Assembly: GCA_963631655.1 (NCBI GenBank)
Contig: CAVGRR010000091.1
Span: 1 to 5,495 of the forward strand
Length of the DNA stretch: 5,495 nt
From: Methanomethylophilus sp963631655
GTDB lineage: Archaea; Thermoplasmatota; Thermoplasmata; Methanomassiliicoccales; Methanomethylophilaceae
Reading direction: 5' to 3'
Shown here one piece after another: positions 1-5,431 of this stretch. The notes beneath the pieces were generated by a model. That model saw only the letters and a program-made list of their open reading frames with translations, did not search any database and was not told the DNA's origin. Made by a program: the position numbers and the translations under genes. Within the stretch, counting starts at the first letter, position 1, and the number at the start of each line of letters is the position of its first letter.

Positions 1-39
1 GATGACCGTGCCGTCATCGTTCTTGAAGGAGATCGTATA
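1..39 (-). repeat. Beta module 5 of cassette 2, start only (residues 1787-1799, cut by window edge)
   Basis: YTISFKNDDGTVI repeats the opening strand of the beta modules at the expected 68-residue spacing (residues 1719 to 1787). The array therefore continues beyond the window for at least one more unit before any C-terminal anchor. Confidence 0.75.
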
Positions 40-3000
40 CAGGATCTTCTCCGCTGTGAATTTGGCCGTGTATGTTGTGTCTTCAGTTACTGGAACAATA
101 TCCTCGTTCCAGCCGTCGAAGGTATAGGTGTATTTCTTGTCCGCAGGTTTGACAGGTGTCTTTCCGGTATAACTGGGGGTTTCACCGTAGGTGACTTTGG
201 TCTGCTGAAGGATCTCATCGCCGTTCTTGAAGGTCACAGTGTACGTGTTCACGGTCTGATTGAACTCTGCAGTATATGTCGCATCCTCGGTCACGGCAAC
301 AATTTTCTTGTCCCAGCCTTTGAATTCATATGAGTACTGTGCGTCTCCGGCCTTGACAGGTGTCTTTCCGGTATAACTGGGGGTTTCACCATAGGCCATT
401 TTCGTCTGCTGAAGGATCTCATCGCCGTTCTTGAAGGTCACAGTAAACAGGTTCCCGGATTGATCGAACTTTGCCGTGTATGTTGTTGCCTCGGTCACAG
501 GTGTGAGAGGTTTGTCCCAGCCGTCAAAGGTGTAACTGTACTGTCCGTCACCAGGTTTGACAGGTGTATCTCCTGTGTAAACCGGTATTTCTCCGTACTT
601 GACATCAGGTTCTGAAAGCACGGTGCCGTCGTAGTTGACGAACGATATCTTGTAGCTACGGATGGTTTCCGAGAATTCGGCCTCGAAGGTCTGATCTCCG
701 GTAACTGTCATTCCTTCGGTGAAACCGGTCCATTTCACGAATGCATAGATCGTGCTTGCCGTCTCTGTTTTCGCCGGTTCATTTTCAGGTGCGGTGATGG
801 TCGCACCATAATCCAGTGATTTTTCGCTGAAAGGTTTGCCGTCAACACTGAATATGATCGTGTAACCTATCACTTTTTTCTGTTCTTCGACTTCGCTTAC
901 CGTACCGTCGAGCTTGTACTCGGGCCAGTAACAGGTGTATCCGGGGATGACGGAATTGGCGGGTTCGTTGACAGATGTGTCACCTTTAGCATAATGTACC
1001 GTCTTTTCGGAACCGTCGATGAATTTGAAGGTAAGGGTCAGGGGTTGTTCTTTCACGAGTTTTCCGTTTACATATCTGAACAGGGATCCCTTCAGATTAG
1101 AAATGTTCGCTTCGATCTCGATTTCGTCGGCATTATAGAATTTAATTCCATCAAATGCGTCGGTTCCGGGGGATTCCAGTGTACTGGGGAATGAAATAGA
1201 TCTGATTCCGGAGCAGCCCTTGAACGTGTAATTTCCGATAGAAATGATTCCCTCGGAGAGAACGATCTCCTTATGCGTGGACGTGCTGAGATACCAAGGT
1301 GTCTTGGTGTAAAGGTTCAATGAAGTGCTCTCGTTTCCATAATCGAATCCTGTTCCGGTTCCTTTAGTGAATGTTATTTTCTCAACATTTGTGCAGCCTT
1401 CGAAGGCAGGATAATCATTATCGTGCACTGCATTCAGACTGATGGGTAGTGTAAGTTCCTTCAGTCCGATACATCCGTAGAACACGTAGTTTCCGAGAGA
1501 TGTTACGGAATCGGGGAGGGATATCGATGAGAGGGAGCTGCAGCTGTCGAACGCATGGTTTCCGACCGAGGTGACCGAATCGGGGATGGTTATCGACGAG
1601 ACCTTGGAACATCCTTTGAATGCATAATTTCCGATGTGTGTCATGCCGTCGGAAAGAATTATCTCCTTCAGAACGGAACTGCTGAGACACCAGGGTGTAT
1701 ACATATAGTCGGCCGAGGAGGTCCTCACGTCGTAATCGACTCCATTTCCGTTCCCTTTGGTGAACGTCACCTTCTCAATGTTCGTGCTGTCCTTGAACAC
1801 AGGGAGATCGTTGGAGCGTACTGCATTCAGACTGATTGGTATGGTGAGTTCCTTCAGGGCGGTACATTCTTTGAATGCCTCGTTTCCGAGTATTTCCACG
1901 GAATCGGGGATGGTGACCGAGGTGAGGGATGTGCAGCGGTAGAATGCAGCAGCTCCGATCGTAGTGACATTTTTGCCGATGATCGCCGTAGTGAGGGAAG
2001 CACACTTTGCGAATGCAGATTCTCTGATGGTTGTGACCGAATCGCCGAGGATCACGGAAGTGAGTTCGTTGCAGTTATAGAATGCAGATTCTCCGATAAT
2101 TGTGACCGAATCACCGAGGTTTAAGGAGGTGAGTGAGGTTGAATTATAGAACGCATAGTTTCCGATCGATGTGACAGAATCGGAAACGGTGACAGAATCG
2201 ATGTTCGGTGCATAATTGGAGTTGTTGACAAAGAACAGGTACGCCGGGATCTTCGTCACAGATTTTCCGAAGGTCACGGTCATTCCGATCTCCGAGGTTC
2301 CTGCACTGTAGAACACTTCAGCAGAGTCCGTAAGGTCGTCACAGGATACAGCATTGAACTCCACCTCCGTGAGGGCGGTACAGTTGCAGAATGCGGAAAC
2401 CCCGATGGTCGTGACCTTTTCGGGAATAGTGATACAAATGAGGGATGTGCACCCGTCGAATGCACTCTTTCCGATCGATGTGACCGAATCACCGAGAATC
2501 GCGAATGCGAGGCAGGTACAGTCGCAGAATGCATAGTCTCCGACGGAGGTGACGGTATCGGGGAGGTCTACGAAACTGAGTTCGGAACAGTTATAGAACA
2601 TATATGATCCGATCGAGGTTATTCCGTCGGAAAGGACGATCTCCTTCAGAACGGACCTGCTGAGATACCAGGGGGTGTATCCGCAGTAGGATGATGAAGA
2701 GGTGTCGTTCACATAATCAACTCCTGCTCCGTCCCCACCGGTGAATGTCACCTTAACAAGATTTGTGAAGCATTTGAAAAGAGGGTCAGAGTTGGAACCG
2801 ATAGCGTTCAGGCTGATCGGGATCGTAAGTTTCTCCACATTGCTGCAGTCACGGAACATATTCGTTCCGATCGAGGTTATTCCGTCGGAAAGGACGATCT
2901 CCTTCAGAACGGACCTGCTGAGGTACCACGGCGTATACCGGTAGTAATTGTTCGAATTGATCTCGGTCCCATAATCATATCCTGTTCCGGTCCCTTTGGT

Positions 3001-5397
3001 GAATGTCACCTTCTCTATGTTCGTGCAATTTGCGAAAAGATACACATAGTCCGGCTCCTCATACTCCAGATGGCAATCCACTGCATTCATACTGATCGGG
3101 ATCGTAATCTCCTTCAGGCCGGTACACCGCGTAAATGCTGAGAGTCCGACGGTTGTGACAGTATCCGGGATGGTCAGAGATGTGAGGGAGCAACACCCTT
3201 CAAATGCATAATTCCCGATCGTTTTGACCGACGCGGGGAATGTCACAGAAGCGAGGTCGAGGCAGGTGTCGAATGCACTGTCTTCGATGGTTTCAACGGA
3301 TTCGCCGATGGCCACGGAGGTAAGACGGAAGCAGTTCATGAATGCACCGGAACCGATCGTTGTGACATTTTTGCCGATGACAGCGGTGGTGATGCCGCAA
3401 TTGCAGAATGCCTGGCCTCCGATGGTTTCGACCGTGTCCGGAATGGTCACCGAGGGCAGGTCGAGACAACTGTGGAATGCGCCGTCTCCGATGCTTTCGA
3501 CAGAACCCAGGTCCACGGATATGACGGAAACGGCAGTGAATGCATAATCTCCGATGTGTTTGACCGAACCGCTTATTGTGATATGCTTGACGTAGTCACC
3601 GTATTTGGCCCATGGTGCACGTTCGAAAAAATCGGTGTAATCCGTCATCGACCCAGTTCCGCTTATGGTCAGGGTTCCTGTGGCCGCTTCATAGTAATAA
3701 TTGACATCGTCACCGCAGGTTCCGGAATCATCTTTGCCGGAATAATCTGTGATCTCCTCTTTGAACTTGGCCGTGTACGTCTTATCTCCGGTCACGGGAA
3801 CAATTTCGCTGTCCCAGCCGTCGAAGATGTATCTGCAATAGACCTCTGCAGGTTTGACAGGTTCCTCTCCACCGTAAACCGGGGTTTCACCGTAGGCTAC
3901 TTCCGTCTTTGAAAGCAGTGTGCCGTTGTAGTTGACAAAGGATATCTGATATTTGCGGGCACTTTCAGAGAATTCAGCATCGAAACTCTGATTACCGGTA
4001 ACTTTCATCCCATCGGTGAAACCGGTCCATTTCACAAATGTGTAATCCGTGCTTTCAGTGGATGTTTTGGTCGGTACATCGTCCGGTTCATAGATGACCG
4101 TATCATAATCGTACGTTTCCGTACTGAAGACTTTGCCGTCGACACAGAATTTGATGGTATAGCTGTTCGATCTTACCTGTTCCTCAACGATCTTTACGGA
4201 ACCGTCGAGATCGTAATCGGGCCAGTAACAGGTGCCTCCGTCAGTGGAGGAATTGATCGGTTCAACGACAGATGTGTCGCCAATTGTATACTGAACATAT
4301 GTTTTGGAACCGTCAATGAATTTGAATGCTAGGGTGAGCTGCCATTTCGTAAGCTTTCCGTTTTCGTTTTTGAATATGCATCCGGCCAGATTCGAAACAT
4401 CAGTGTCGAGTTCGCTGTTGTCGACATCATAGAATGAGATTCCGTCGAACGGATCTGTTCCGAGAGAGGTCAAGGAGCAGGGTAAAGAAATGTAAGTGAT
4501 GCCGGAGCAGTCTTTGAACATGTAATCTCCGATGGCGGTTATCTCCTCGGAAATGACGATCTCCTTCTGAGTGGAAGTGCTGAGGTACCAGGGCGTCTTG
4601 GTATAGAGGTAATGGCCCTCAGCCGAGTAGTAGAATCCTTCTCCGGTCCCTTTGGTGAACGTCACCTTTTCTATGTTTGTGCAGCCTTCGAAGGCGGGGG
4701 ATGTACCGGAGCACACCGCATCCAGGCTGATGGGGATTGTGAGCTCTTTCAGTCCGGTACAGTTGTAGAATGCATAAGATCCGATAGATCTGACCGAATC
4801 GGGGATGGTCAGTGAGGTGAGAGAGGCACACCCATAGAATGCGGAATCCCCGATCGATCTGACAGAATCGGGAAGGGTTATTGATGTGAGGGCGCAGTTG
4901 GAGAATGCGCTCGTCCCGATGCTTGTGACGTTTTTGCCGAGGGTCACAGAATTGAGGCTGGGACAATACATGAAATCGCCGTTCCCGATGCTTGTGACGG
5001 AATCGCCGATGACTGCCGAGGCGAGATTGGTGCAGCCGTAGAACGCAAGATCTCCAAGGCTTGTGACGGAATCTGGGATGGTTATGGCAGTAACGGATGA
5101 ACATCCGATGAACGCATAACTCCCGATGGATGTGATCTGATCGCCTATGCTGATAGTTTTGATCGATCCAGCATATCCGGACCAGGGGGACATATCGGAA
5201 AACGAATAGTCCGCCATCTGTCCCGTTCCGCTTATGGTCAGAGCAGCGGTGGTGGCTTCGAACTTATATCTAAGGTCGTCTCCGCAGGTGCCGGAATCAT
5301 CTTCAATTGTCGTCTCCGCCGCAGAGGAATCATTCAACAGCGAAAATGCCGACACACACATCAATACAACCAATACTAACAAAATGGATTTTTTCAT
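1..5397 (-). CDS. Giant secreted BspA-like leucine-rich repeat protein with InlB/Flg_new-type beta repeats (3' end beyond window)
   Basis: The frame is open for 1799 codons from ATG at 5397 to base 1 without a stop, so the gene is partial at its C-terminus. The start is chosen because it gives a lysine-led signal peptide (MKKSILLVLVV...). Dozens of about 23-residue repeats of the form IPDSVTSIGxxAFxxCxxLTS follow, which is the LRR_5 (BspA-like) signature. They form two arrays, each preceded by a GTCGDD/LTISGTG module and followed by beta modules with GW and YTAKF motifs typical of the Listeria-Bacteroides repeat (Flg_new/InlB B-repeat). Known proteins of this type (Tannerella BspA, Treponema LrrA) are surface adhesins, so adhesion or protein binding outside the cell is the best inference; no catalytic motif was seen. 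The anchor (membrane helix, sortase or other sorting signal) must lie beyond the window. No in-frame stop precedes the ATG within the 98 upstream bases, so an upstream start is not formally excluded. Confident as a gene and family; function is inferred. Confidence 0.95.
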   Translation of the reverse strand, partial: MKKSILLVLVVLMCVSAFSLLNDSSAAETTIEDDSGTCGDDLRYKFEATTAALTISGTGQMADYSFSDMSPWSGYAGSIKTISIGDQITSIGSYAFIGCSSVTAITIPDSVTSLGDLAFYGCTNLASAVIGDSVTSIGNGDFMYCPSLNSVTLGKNVTSIGTSAFSNCALTSITLPDSVRSIGDSAFYGCASLTSLTIPDSVRSIGSYAFYNCTGLKELTIPISLDAVCSGTSPAFEGCTNIEKVTFTKGTGEGFYYSAEGHYLYTKTPWYLSTSTQKEIVISEEITAIGDYMFKDCSGITYISLPCSLTSLGTDPFDGISFYDVDNSELDTDVSNLAGCIFKNENGKLTKWQLTLAFKFIDGSKTYVQYTIGDTSVVEPINSSTDGGTCYWPDYDLDGSVKIVEEQVRSNSYTIKFCVDGKVFSTETYDYDTVIYEPDDVPTKTSTESTDYTFVKWTGFTDGMKVTGNQSFDAEFSESARKYQISFVNYNGTLLSKTEVAYGETPVYGGEEPVKPAEVYCRYIFDGWDSEIVPVTGDKTYTAKFKEEITDYSGKDDSGTCGDDVNYYYEAATGTLTISGTGSMTDYTDFFERAPWAKYGDYVKHITISGSVKHIGDYAFTAVSVISVDLGSVESIGDGAFHSCLDLPSVTIPDTVETIGGQAFCNCGITTAVIGKNVTTIGSGAFMNCFRLTSVAIGESVETIEDSAFDTCLDLASVTFPASVKTIGNYAFEGCCSLTSLTIPDTVTTVGLSAFTRCTGLKEITIPISMNAVDCHLEYEEPDYVYLFANCTNIEKVTFTKGTGTGYDYGTEINSNNYYRYTPWYLSRSVLKEIVLSDGITSIGTNMFRDCSNVEKLTIPISLNAIGSNSDPLFKCFTNLVKVTFTGGDGAGVDYVNDTSSSSYCGYTPWYLSRSVLKEIVLSDGITSIGSYMFYNCSELSFVDLPDTVTSVGDYAFCDCTCLAFAILGDSVTSIGKSAFDGCTSLICITIPEKVTTIGVSAFCNCTALTEVEFNAVSCDDLTDSAEVFYSAGTSEIGMTVTFGKSVTKIPAYLFFVNNSNYAPNIDSVTVSDSVTSIGNYAFYNSTSLTSLNLGDSVTIIGESAFYNCNELTSVILGDSVTTIRESAFAKCASLTTAIIGKNVTTIGAAAFYRCTSLTSVTIPDSVEILGNEAFKECTALKELTIPISLNAVRSNDLPVFKDSTNIEKVTFTKGNGNGVDYDVRTSSADYMYTPWCLSSSVLKEIILSDGMTHIGNYAFKGCSKVSSITIPDSVTSVGNHAFDSCSSLSSISLPDSVTSLGNYVFYGCIGLKELTLPISLNAVHDNDYPAFEGCTNVEKITFTKGTGTGFDYGNESTSLNLYTKTPWYLSTSTHKEIVLSEGIISIGNYTFKGCSGIRSISFPSTLESPGTDAFDGIKFYNADEIEIEANISNLKGSLFRYVNGKLVKEQPLTLTFKFIDGSEKTVHYAKGDTSVNEPANSVIPGYTCYWPEYKLDGTVSEVEEQKKVIGYTIIFSVDGKPFSEKSLDYGATITAPENEPAKTETASTIYAFVKWTGFTEGMTVTGDQTFEAEFSETIRSYKISFVNYDGTVLSEPDVKYGEIPVYTGDTPVKPGDGQYSYTFDGWDKPLTPVTEATTYTAKFDQSGNLFTVTFKNGDEILQQTKMAYGETPSYTGKTPVKAGDAQYSYEFKGWDKKIVAVTEDATYTAEFNQTVNTYTVTFKNGDEILQQTKVTYGETPSYTGKTPVKPADKKYTYTFDGWNEDIVPVTEDTTYTAKFTAEKILYTISFKNDDGTVI
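58..243 (-). repeat. Beta module 4 of cassette 2 (residues 1719-1780)
   Basis: YTVTFKNGDEILQQTKVTYG, PSYTGKTPVKPAD, FDGWNEDIVPVTEDTT and YTAKF. It lies 68 residues after module 3, and its DNA matches that module perfectly over 149-186 against 353-390 and over 200-240 against 404-444. Confidence 0.85.
149..444 (-). repeat. 204-bp tandem DNA repeat inside the beta modules
   Basis: Bases 149-186 equal 353-390 (38 bp) and bases 200-240 equal 404-444 (41 bp). Both pairs are at an offset of 204 bp, that is 68 codons. The intervening bases differ by only a few substitutions, while the rest of the unit has diverged more. This is a recent tandem duplication or a gene-conversion tract in the coding sequence. 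Confidence 0.85.
262..447 (-). repeat. Beta module 3 of cassette 2 (residues 1651-1712)
   Basis: FTVTFKNGDEILQQTKMAYG, PSYTGKTPVKAGD, FKGWDKKIVAVTEDAT and YTAEF. The NGDEILQQT version is shared with the next module and not with earlier ones, so these two derive from a later duplication. A FKGWD replaces FDGWD here. Confidence 0.85.
466..654 (-). repeat. Beta module 2 of cassette 2, FDGWD type (residues 1582-1644)
   Basis: YKISFVNYDGTVLSEPDV, YGEIPVYTGDTPVKPGD, FDGWDKPLTPVTEATT and YTAKF. It is the counterpart of residues 483-545. In the first cassette this is the last beta module; here the array continues with further, more uniform copies. Confidence 0.8.
673..864 (-). repeat. Beta module 1 of cassette 2, KWTGF type (residues 1512-1575)
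   Basis: YTIIFSVDGKPFSEKSLDYG through FVKWTGFTEGMTVTG to FEAEF. It corresponds to residues 413-476 at a constant offset of 1099 residues. The DNA around its FVKWTGFT segment (near 717-738) is identical over at least 22 bases to the matching place near 4014-4035. Confidence 0.65.
874..1041 (-). other. Cassette linker copy 2 (residues 1453-1508)
   Basis: LTLTFKFIDGSEKTVHY, GDTSVNEP, GYTCYWPEYKLDG and an EEQKK ending align with residues 354-408. The Cys-Tyr-Trp-Pro-acidic-Tyr core and the LDG are kept, so the segment is under constraint and is not random spacer. The domain name is unknown to me. Confidence 0.6.
1234..1395 (-). repeat. Non-LRR insert copy 5 (residues 1335-1388)
   Basis: CTNVEKITFTKGTGTGFDYG, spacer (residues 1355-1362), then YTKTPWYLSTSTHKEIVLSE. 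It is most like copy 1 and is likewise followed by the terminal part of the LRR array and the FKFIDGS linker, so the order of elements at the end of both cassettes is the same. Confidence 0.7.
1630..1791 (-). repeat. Non-LRR insert copy 4 (residues 1203-1256)
   Basis: DSTNIEKVTFTKGNGNGVDY, a variable spacer (residues 1223-1231), then TPWCLSSSVLKEIILSDGM and THIG. This is the only copy in which the Tyr of PWYLS is Cys (residue 1237), and the Cys usually found before TN is Ser (1204). Confidence 0.7.
2188..2367 (-). other. Atypical LRR module with FNAVSC and PAYLF motifs (residues 1011-1070)
   Basis: EVEFNAVSCDDLTDSAEVFY, AGTSEIGMTVTFG and KIPAYLFF with NNSNYAPNIDSVTV replace the regular 23-residue register. 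Modules of this kind (N-A-x-x-C ... VFYNAG ... VTFGxxVxxIPAYLF) recur in BspA-like proteins of gut Bacillota as I remember them, so this looks like a standard exchangeable LRR_5 variant and not decay. It occurs only once in this window. Confidence 0.65.
2608..2664 (-). repeat. 57-bp perfect direct repeat, copy 2
   Basis: Partner of 2866-2922, encoding residues 912-930. Homologous recombination between the two would remove or add exactly 86 residues without shifting frame. Confidence 0.9.
2608..2772 (-). repeat. Non-LRR insert copy 3 (residues 876-930)
   Basis: CFTNLVKVTFTGGDGAGVDY, a Ser-rich spacer (residues 899-903), then TPWYLSRSVLKEIVLSDGI. Between copies 2 and 3 there are only two LRR-like units (F848 and F874). 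The pair looks like a recent tandem duplication of an 86-residue block, in which the first half has drifted while the second half is unchanged at DNA level. Confidence 0.7.
2866..2922 (-). repeat. 57-bp perfect direct repeat, copy 1
   Basis: These bases are identical to 2608-2664 and the two copies sit 258 bp (86 codons) apart in the same frame. They encode LSRSVLKEIVLSDGITSIG at residues 826-844. The flanking bases differ on both sides. Perfect identity including third codon positions points to recent duplication or gene conversion. Confidence 0.9.
2866..3027 (-). repeat. Non-LRR insert copy 2 (residues 791-844)
   Basis: CTNIEKVTFTKGTGTGYDYG is followed by an Asn/Tyr-rich spacer (residues 812-821), then TPWYLSRSVLKEIVLSDGI and TSIG. 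The LSRSVLKEIVLSDG version is shared only with copy 3; copy 4 reads LSSSVLKEIILSDG. Its last 57 bases are identical to those of copy 3. Confidence 0.7.
3589..3732 (-). other. Entry module 2 before the second LRR array (residues 556-603)
   Basis: DDSGTCGDDVNY, LTISGTGSMTDY and RAPWAKYG repeat the pattern of residues 33-78. An N-terminal cap in the middle of the protein is the clearest sign that the whole cap-LRR-linker-beta cassette was duplicated within the gene. It is also an improbable place for a new protein start, because it lacks a signal peptide and is in frame with the preceding module. Confidence 0.75.
3763..3951 (-). repeat. Beta module 2 of cassette 1, FDGWD type (residues 483-545)
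   Basis: This is a canonical Listeria-Bacteroides-type repeat: YQISFVNYNGTLLSKTEV, then YGETPVY, EEPVKPAE, FDGWDSEIVPVTGDKT and YTAKF. It is the last module of the first cassette. A 10-residue linker (KEEITDYSGK) then leads straight into the second entry module. Confidence 0.8.
3970..4161 (-). repeat. Beta module 1 of cassette 1, KWTGF type (residues 413-476)
   Basis: The module runs from YTIKFCVDGKVF through FVKWTGFTDGMKVTG to FDAEF. The layout (opening strand, D/NGK turn, central aromatic-Trp-x-Gly-Phe, closing AEF strand) matches the InlB B-repeat/Flg_new fold class, though it is more diverged than the following modules because it has KWTGF in place of FDGWD. Its closest relative in the window is at 673-864. 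Confidence 0.65.
4174..4338 (-). other. Cassette linker copy 1 with FKFIDGS and CYWPDY motifs (residues 354-408)
   Basis: This non-LRR segment follows array A. It shows LAFKFIDGSKTYVQY, then GDTSVVEP, GGTCYWPDYDLDG and an EEQ ending. Alternating hydrophobic residues suggest beta structure. I do not recognise it as a named domain. It lies between the solenoid and the beta modules, and a clear second copy occurs at 874-1041. Confidence 0.6.
4438..5163 (-). other. LRR array A (BspA-like LRR_5, residues 79-320)
   Basis: There are six regular units, with the conserved Phe of AFxxC at residues 96, 119, 142, 165, 187 and 210. Spacing is 23 residues except one 22-residue unit (F165 to F187), where FSNCALTS has lost one position. 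Each regular unit carries the Cys after the Phe. The array then passes through an IPISLDAV unit and the first FTKGTG/TPWYLS insert, and ends with two diverged units around F294 and F317 that lead into a non-LRR stretch. It is much shorter than array B. Confidence 0.85.
4528..4683 (-). repeat. Non-LRR insert copy 1 (FTKGTG ... TPWYLS, residues 239-290)
   Basis: First of five copies of an insert that separates LRR blocks. The motifs in order are CTNIEKVTFTKGTG, then a variable Tyr/Gly/Ser-rich stretch (residues 253-265), TPWYLS, and KEIVISEEITAIG. This copy and copy 5 share LYTKTPWYLSTST, which is unlike the other three, so they mark equivalent positions in the duplicated cassettes. Confidence 0.7.
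5164..5301 (-). other. Entry module 1 before the first LRR array (residues 33-78)
   Basis: The segment starts DDSGTCGDDLRY, continues with LTISGTGQMADY and ends with a SPWSGY motif just before the first LRR. This GTCGD...LTISGTG...APW pattern is a familiar N-terminal cap of BspA-like LRR_5 proteins in gut and oral microbes. It probably caps the hydrophobic end of the LRR solenoid. A second copy opens the second cassette. Confidence 0.75.
5317..5397 (-). other. N-terminal signal peptide (residues 1-27)
   Basis: Residues 1-3 are MKK. Residues 5-21 form a hydrophobic core (ILLVLVVLMCVSAFSLL), followed by the polar stretch NDSSAAE. This is a classic Sec signal layout with probable cleavage near A26-A27/E28. 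Cys14 lies inside the core and lacks a proper lipobox context, so a lipoprotein is less likely. The mature protein would begin with the acidic segment ETTIEDD. Confidence 0.85.
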
Positions 5398-5398
5398 A

Positions 5399-5404
5399 AC
5401 CTCT
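5399..5404 (-). promoter_or_regulatory. Shine-Dalgarno-like AGAGGT very close to the ATG
   Basis: Read on the minus strand, the bases just before the start are GAAAGAGGTT-ATG. The AGAGG core is only 2 nt from the ATG, shorter than the usual 5-9 nt, so it may be weak or accidental. An in-frame GTG four codons upstream (5407-5409) has no better site and would only add four residues before the signal peptide, so the ATG is preferred. Confidence 0.4.
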
Positions 5405-5414
5405 TTCACTTCTT

Positions 5415-5431
5415 GGTATTCGGAAAATACC
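5415..5431. promoter_or_regulatory. Inverted repeat GGTATT-n5-AATACC upstream of the gene
   Basis: The sequence GGTATTCGGAAAATACC has two perfect 6-bp arms around a 5-nt spacer and ends 18 bases from the start codon. It could be a repressor operator or a small 5'-UTR hairpin. It overlaps the TATA-like bases. It is the only palindrome I noticed in the upstream region, but 6-bp arms can arise by chance. Confidence 0.35.

Larger units (their letters stand above)
1144..3588 (-). other. LRR array B (BspA-like LRR_5, residues 604-1418)
   Basis: This is the long array, with the conserved Phe at residues 620, 641, 664, 686, 709, 732, 755 and then, between inserts, 934-1003, 1055-1201, 1260-1332 and 1392-1415. 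Most units are 23 residues. F620 (FTAVS) lacks the usual Cys and its unit is two residues short; F664 (FCNCGITT) is one short; at F1083 the Cys is replaced by Ser (FYNST). Four FTKGTG/TPWYLS inserts and one FNAVSC...PAYLF module split the array into sub-blocks. Such arrays form extended, slightly curved solenoids with ladders of Cys and Phe in the core. Confidence 0.85.

Noticed and set aside
1555..2124. Plus-strand open frame of 189 codons opposite the LRR array
   Set aside because: It lies wholly antisense to the in-phase 23-codon repeats, which repeat the same stop-free antisense pattern. Its translation is a low-grade repeating mirror of the LRR consensus with no known domain and no ribosome site.
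3733..3762. Possible gene boundary between the two cassettes
   Set aside because: The junction codes in frame for KEEITDYSGK without a stop, a ribosome site or a signal peptide, so the two cassettes belong to one protein.
3224..3912. Two overlapping plus-strand open frames
   Set aside because: They overlap each other and the LRR array/entry module on the opposite strand. Their sequences (recurring MVSTxSxMxTE or ECIISDVFDR strings) are frame shadows of the repeated IPDSVxxIG codons.
4619..5104. Minus-strand open frame of 161 codons in another frame near the 5' part of the gene
   Set aside because: It is an out-of-frame reading of the first LRR array, rich in Arg, His and Cys, with no coherent family. 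The main frame through the same bases gives perfect LRR_5 units.
1500..5130. Frequent near-identical strings such as CCGATCGATGTGAC every 69 bases, looking like operator arrays or a CRISPR array
   Set aside because: The 69-bp period equals 23 codons, and the strings encode VTSIG and its neighbours in the LRR consensus. There are no constant repeats with unrelated spacers, so this is a protein repeat.
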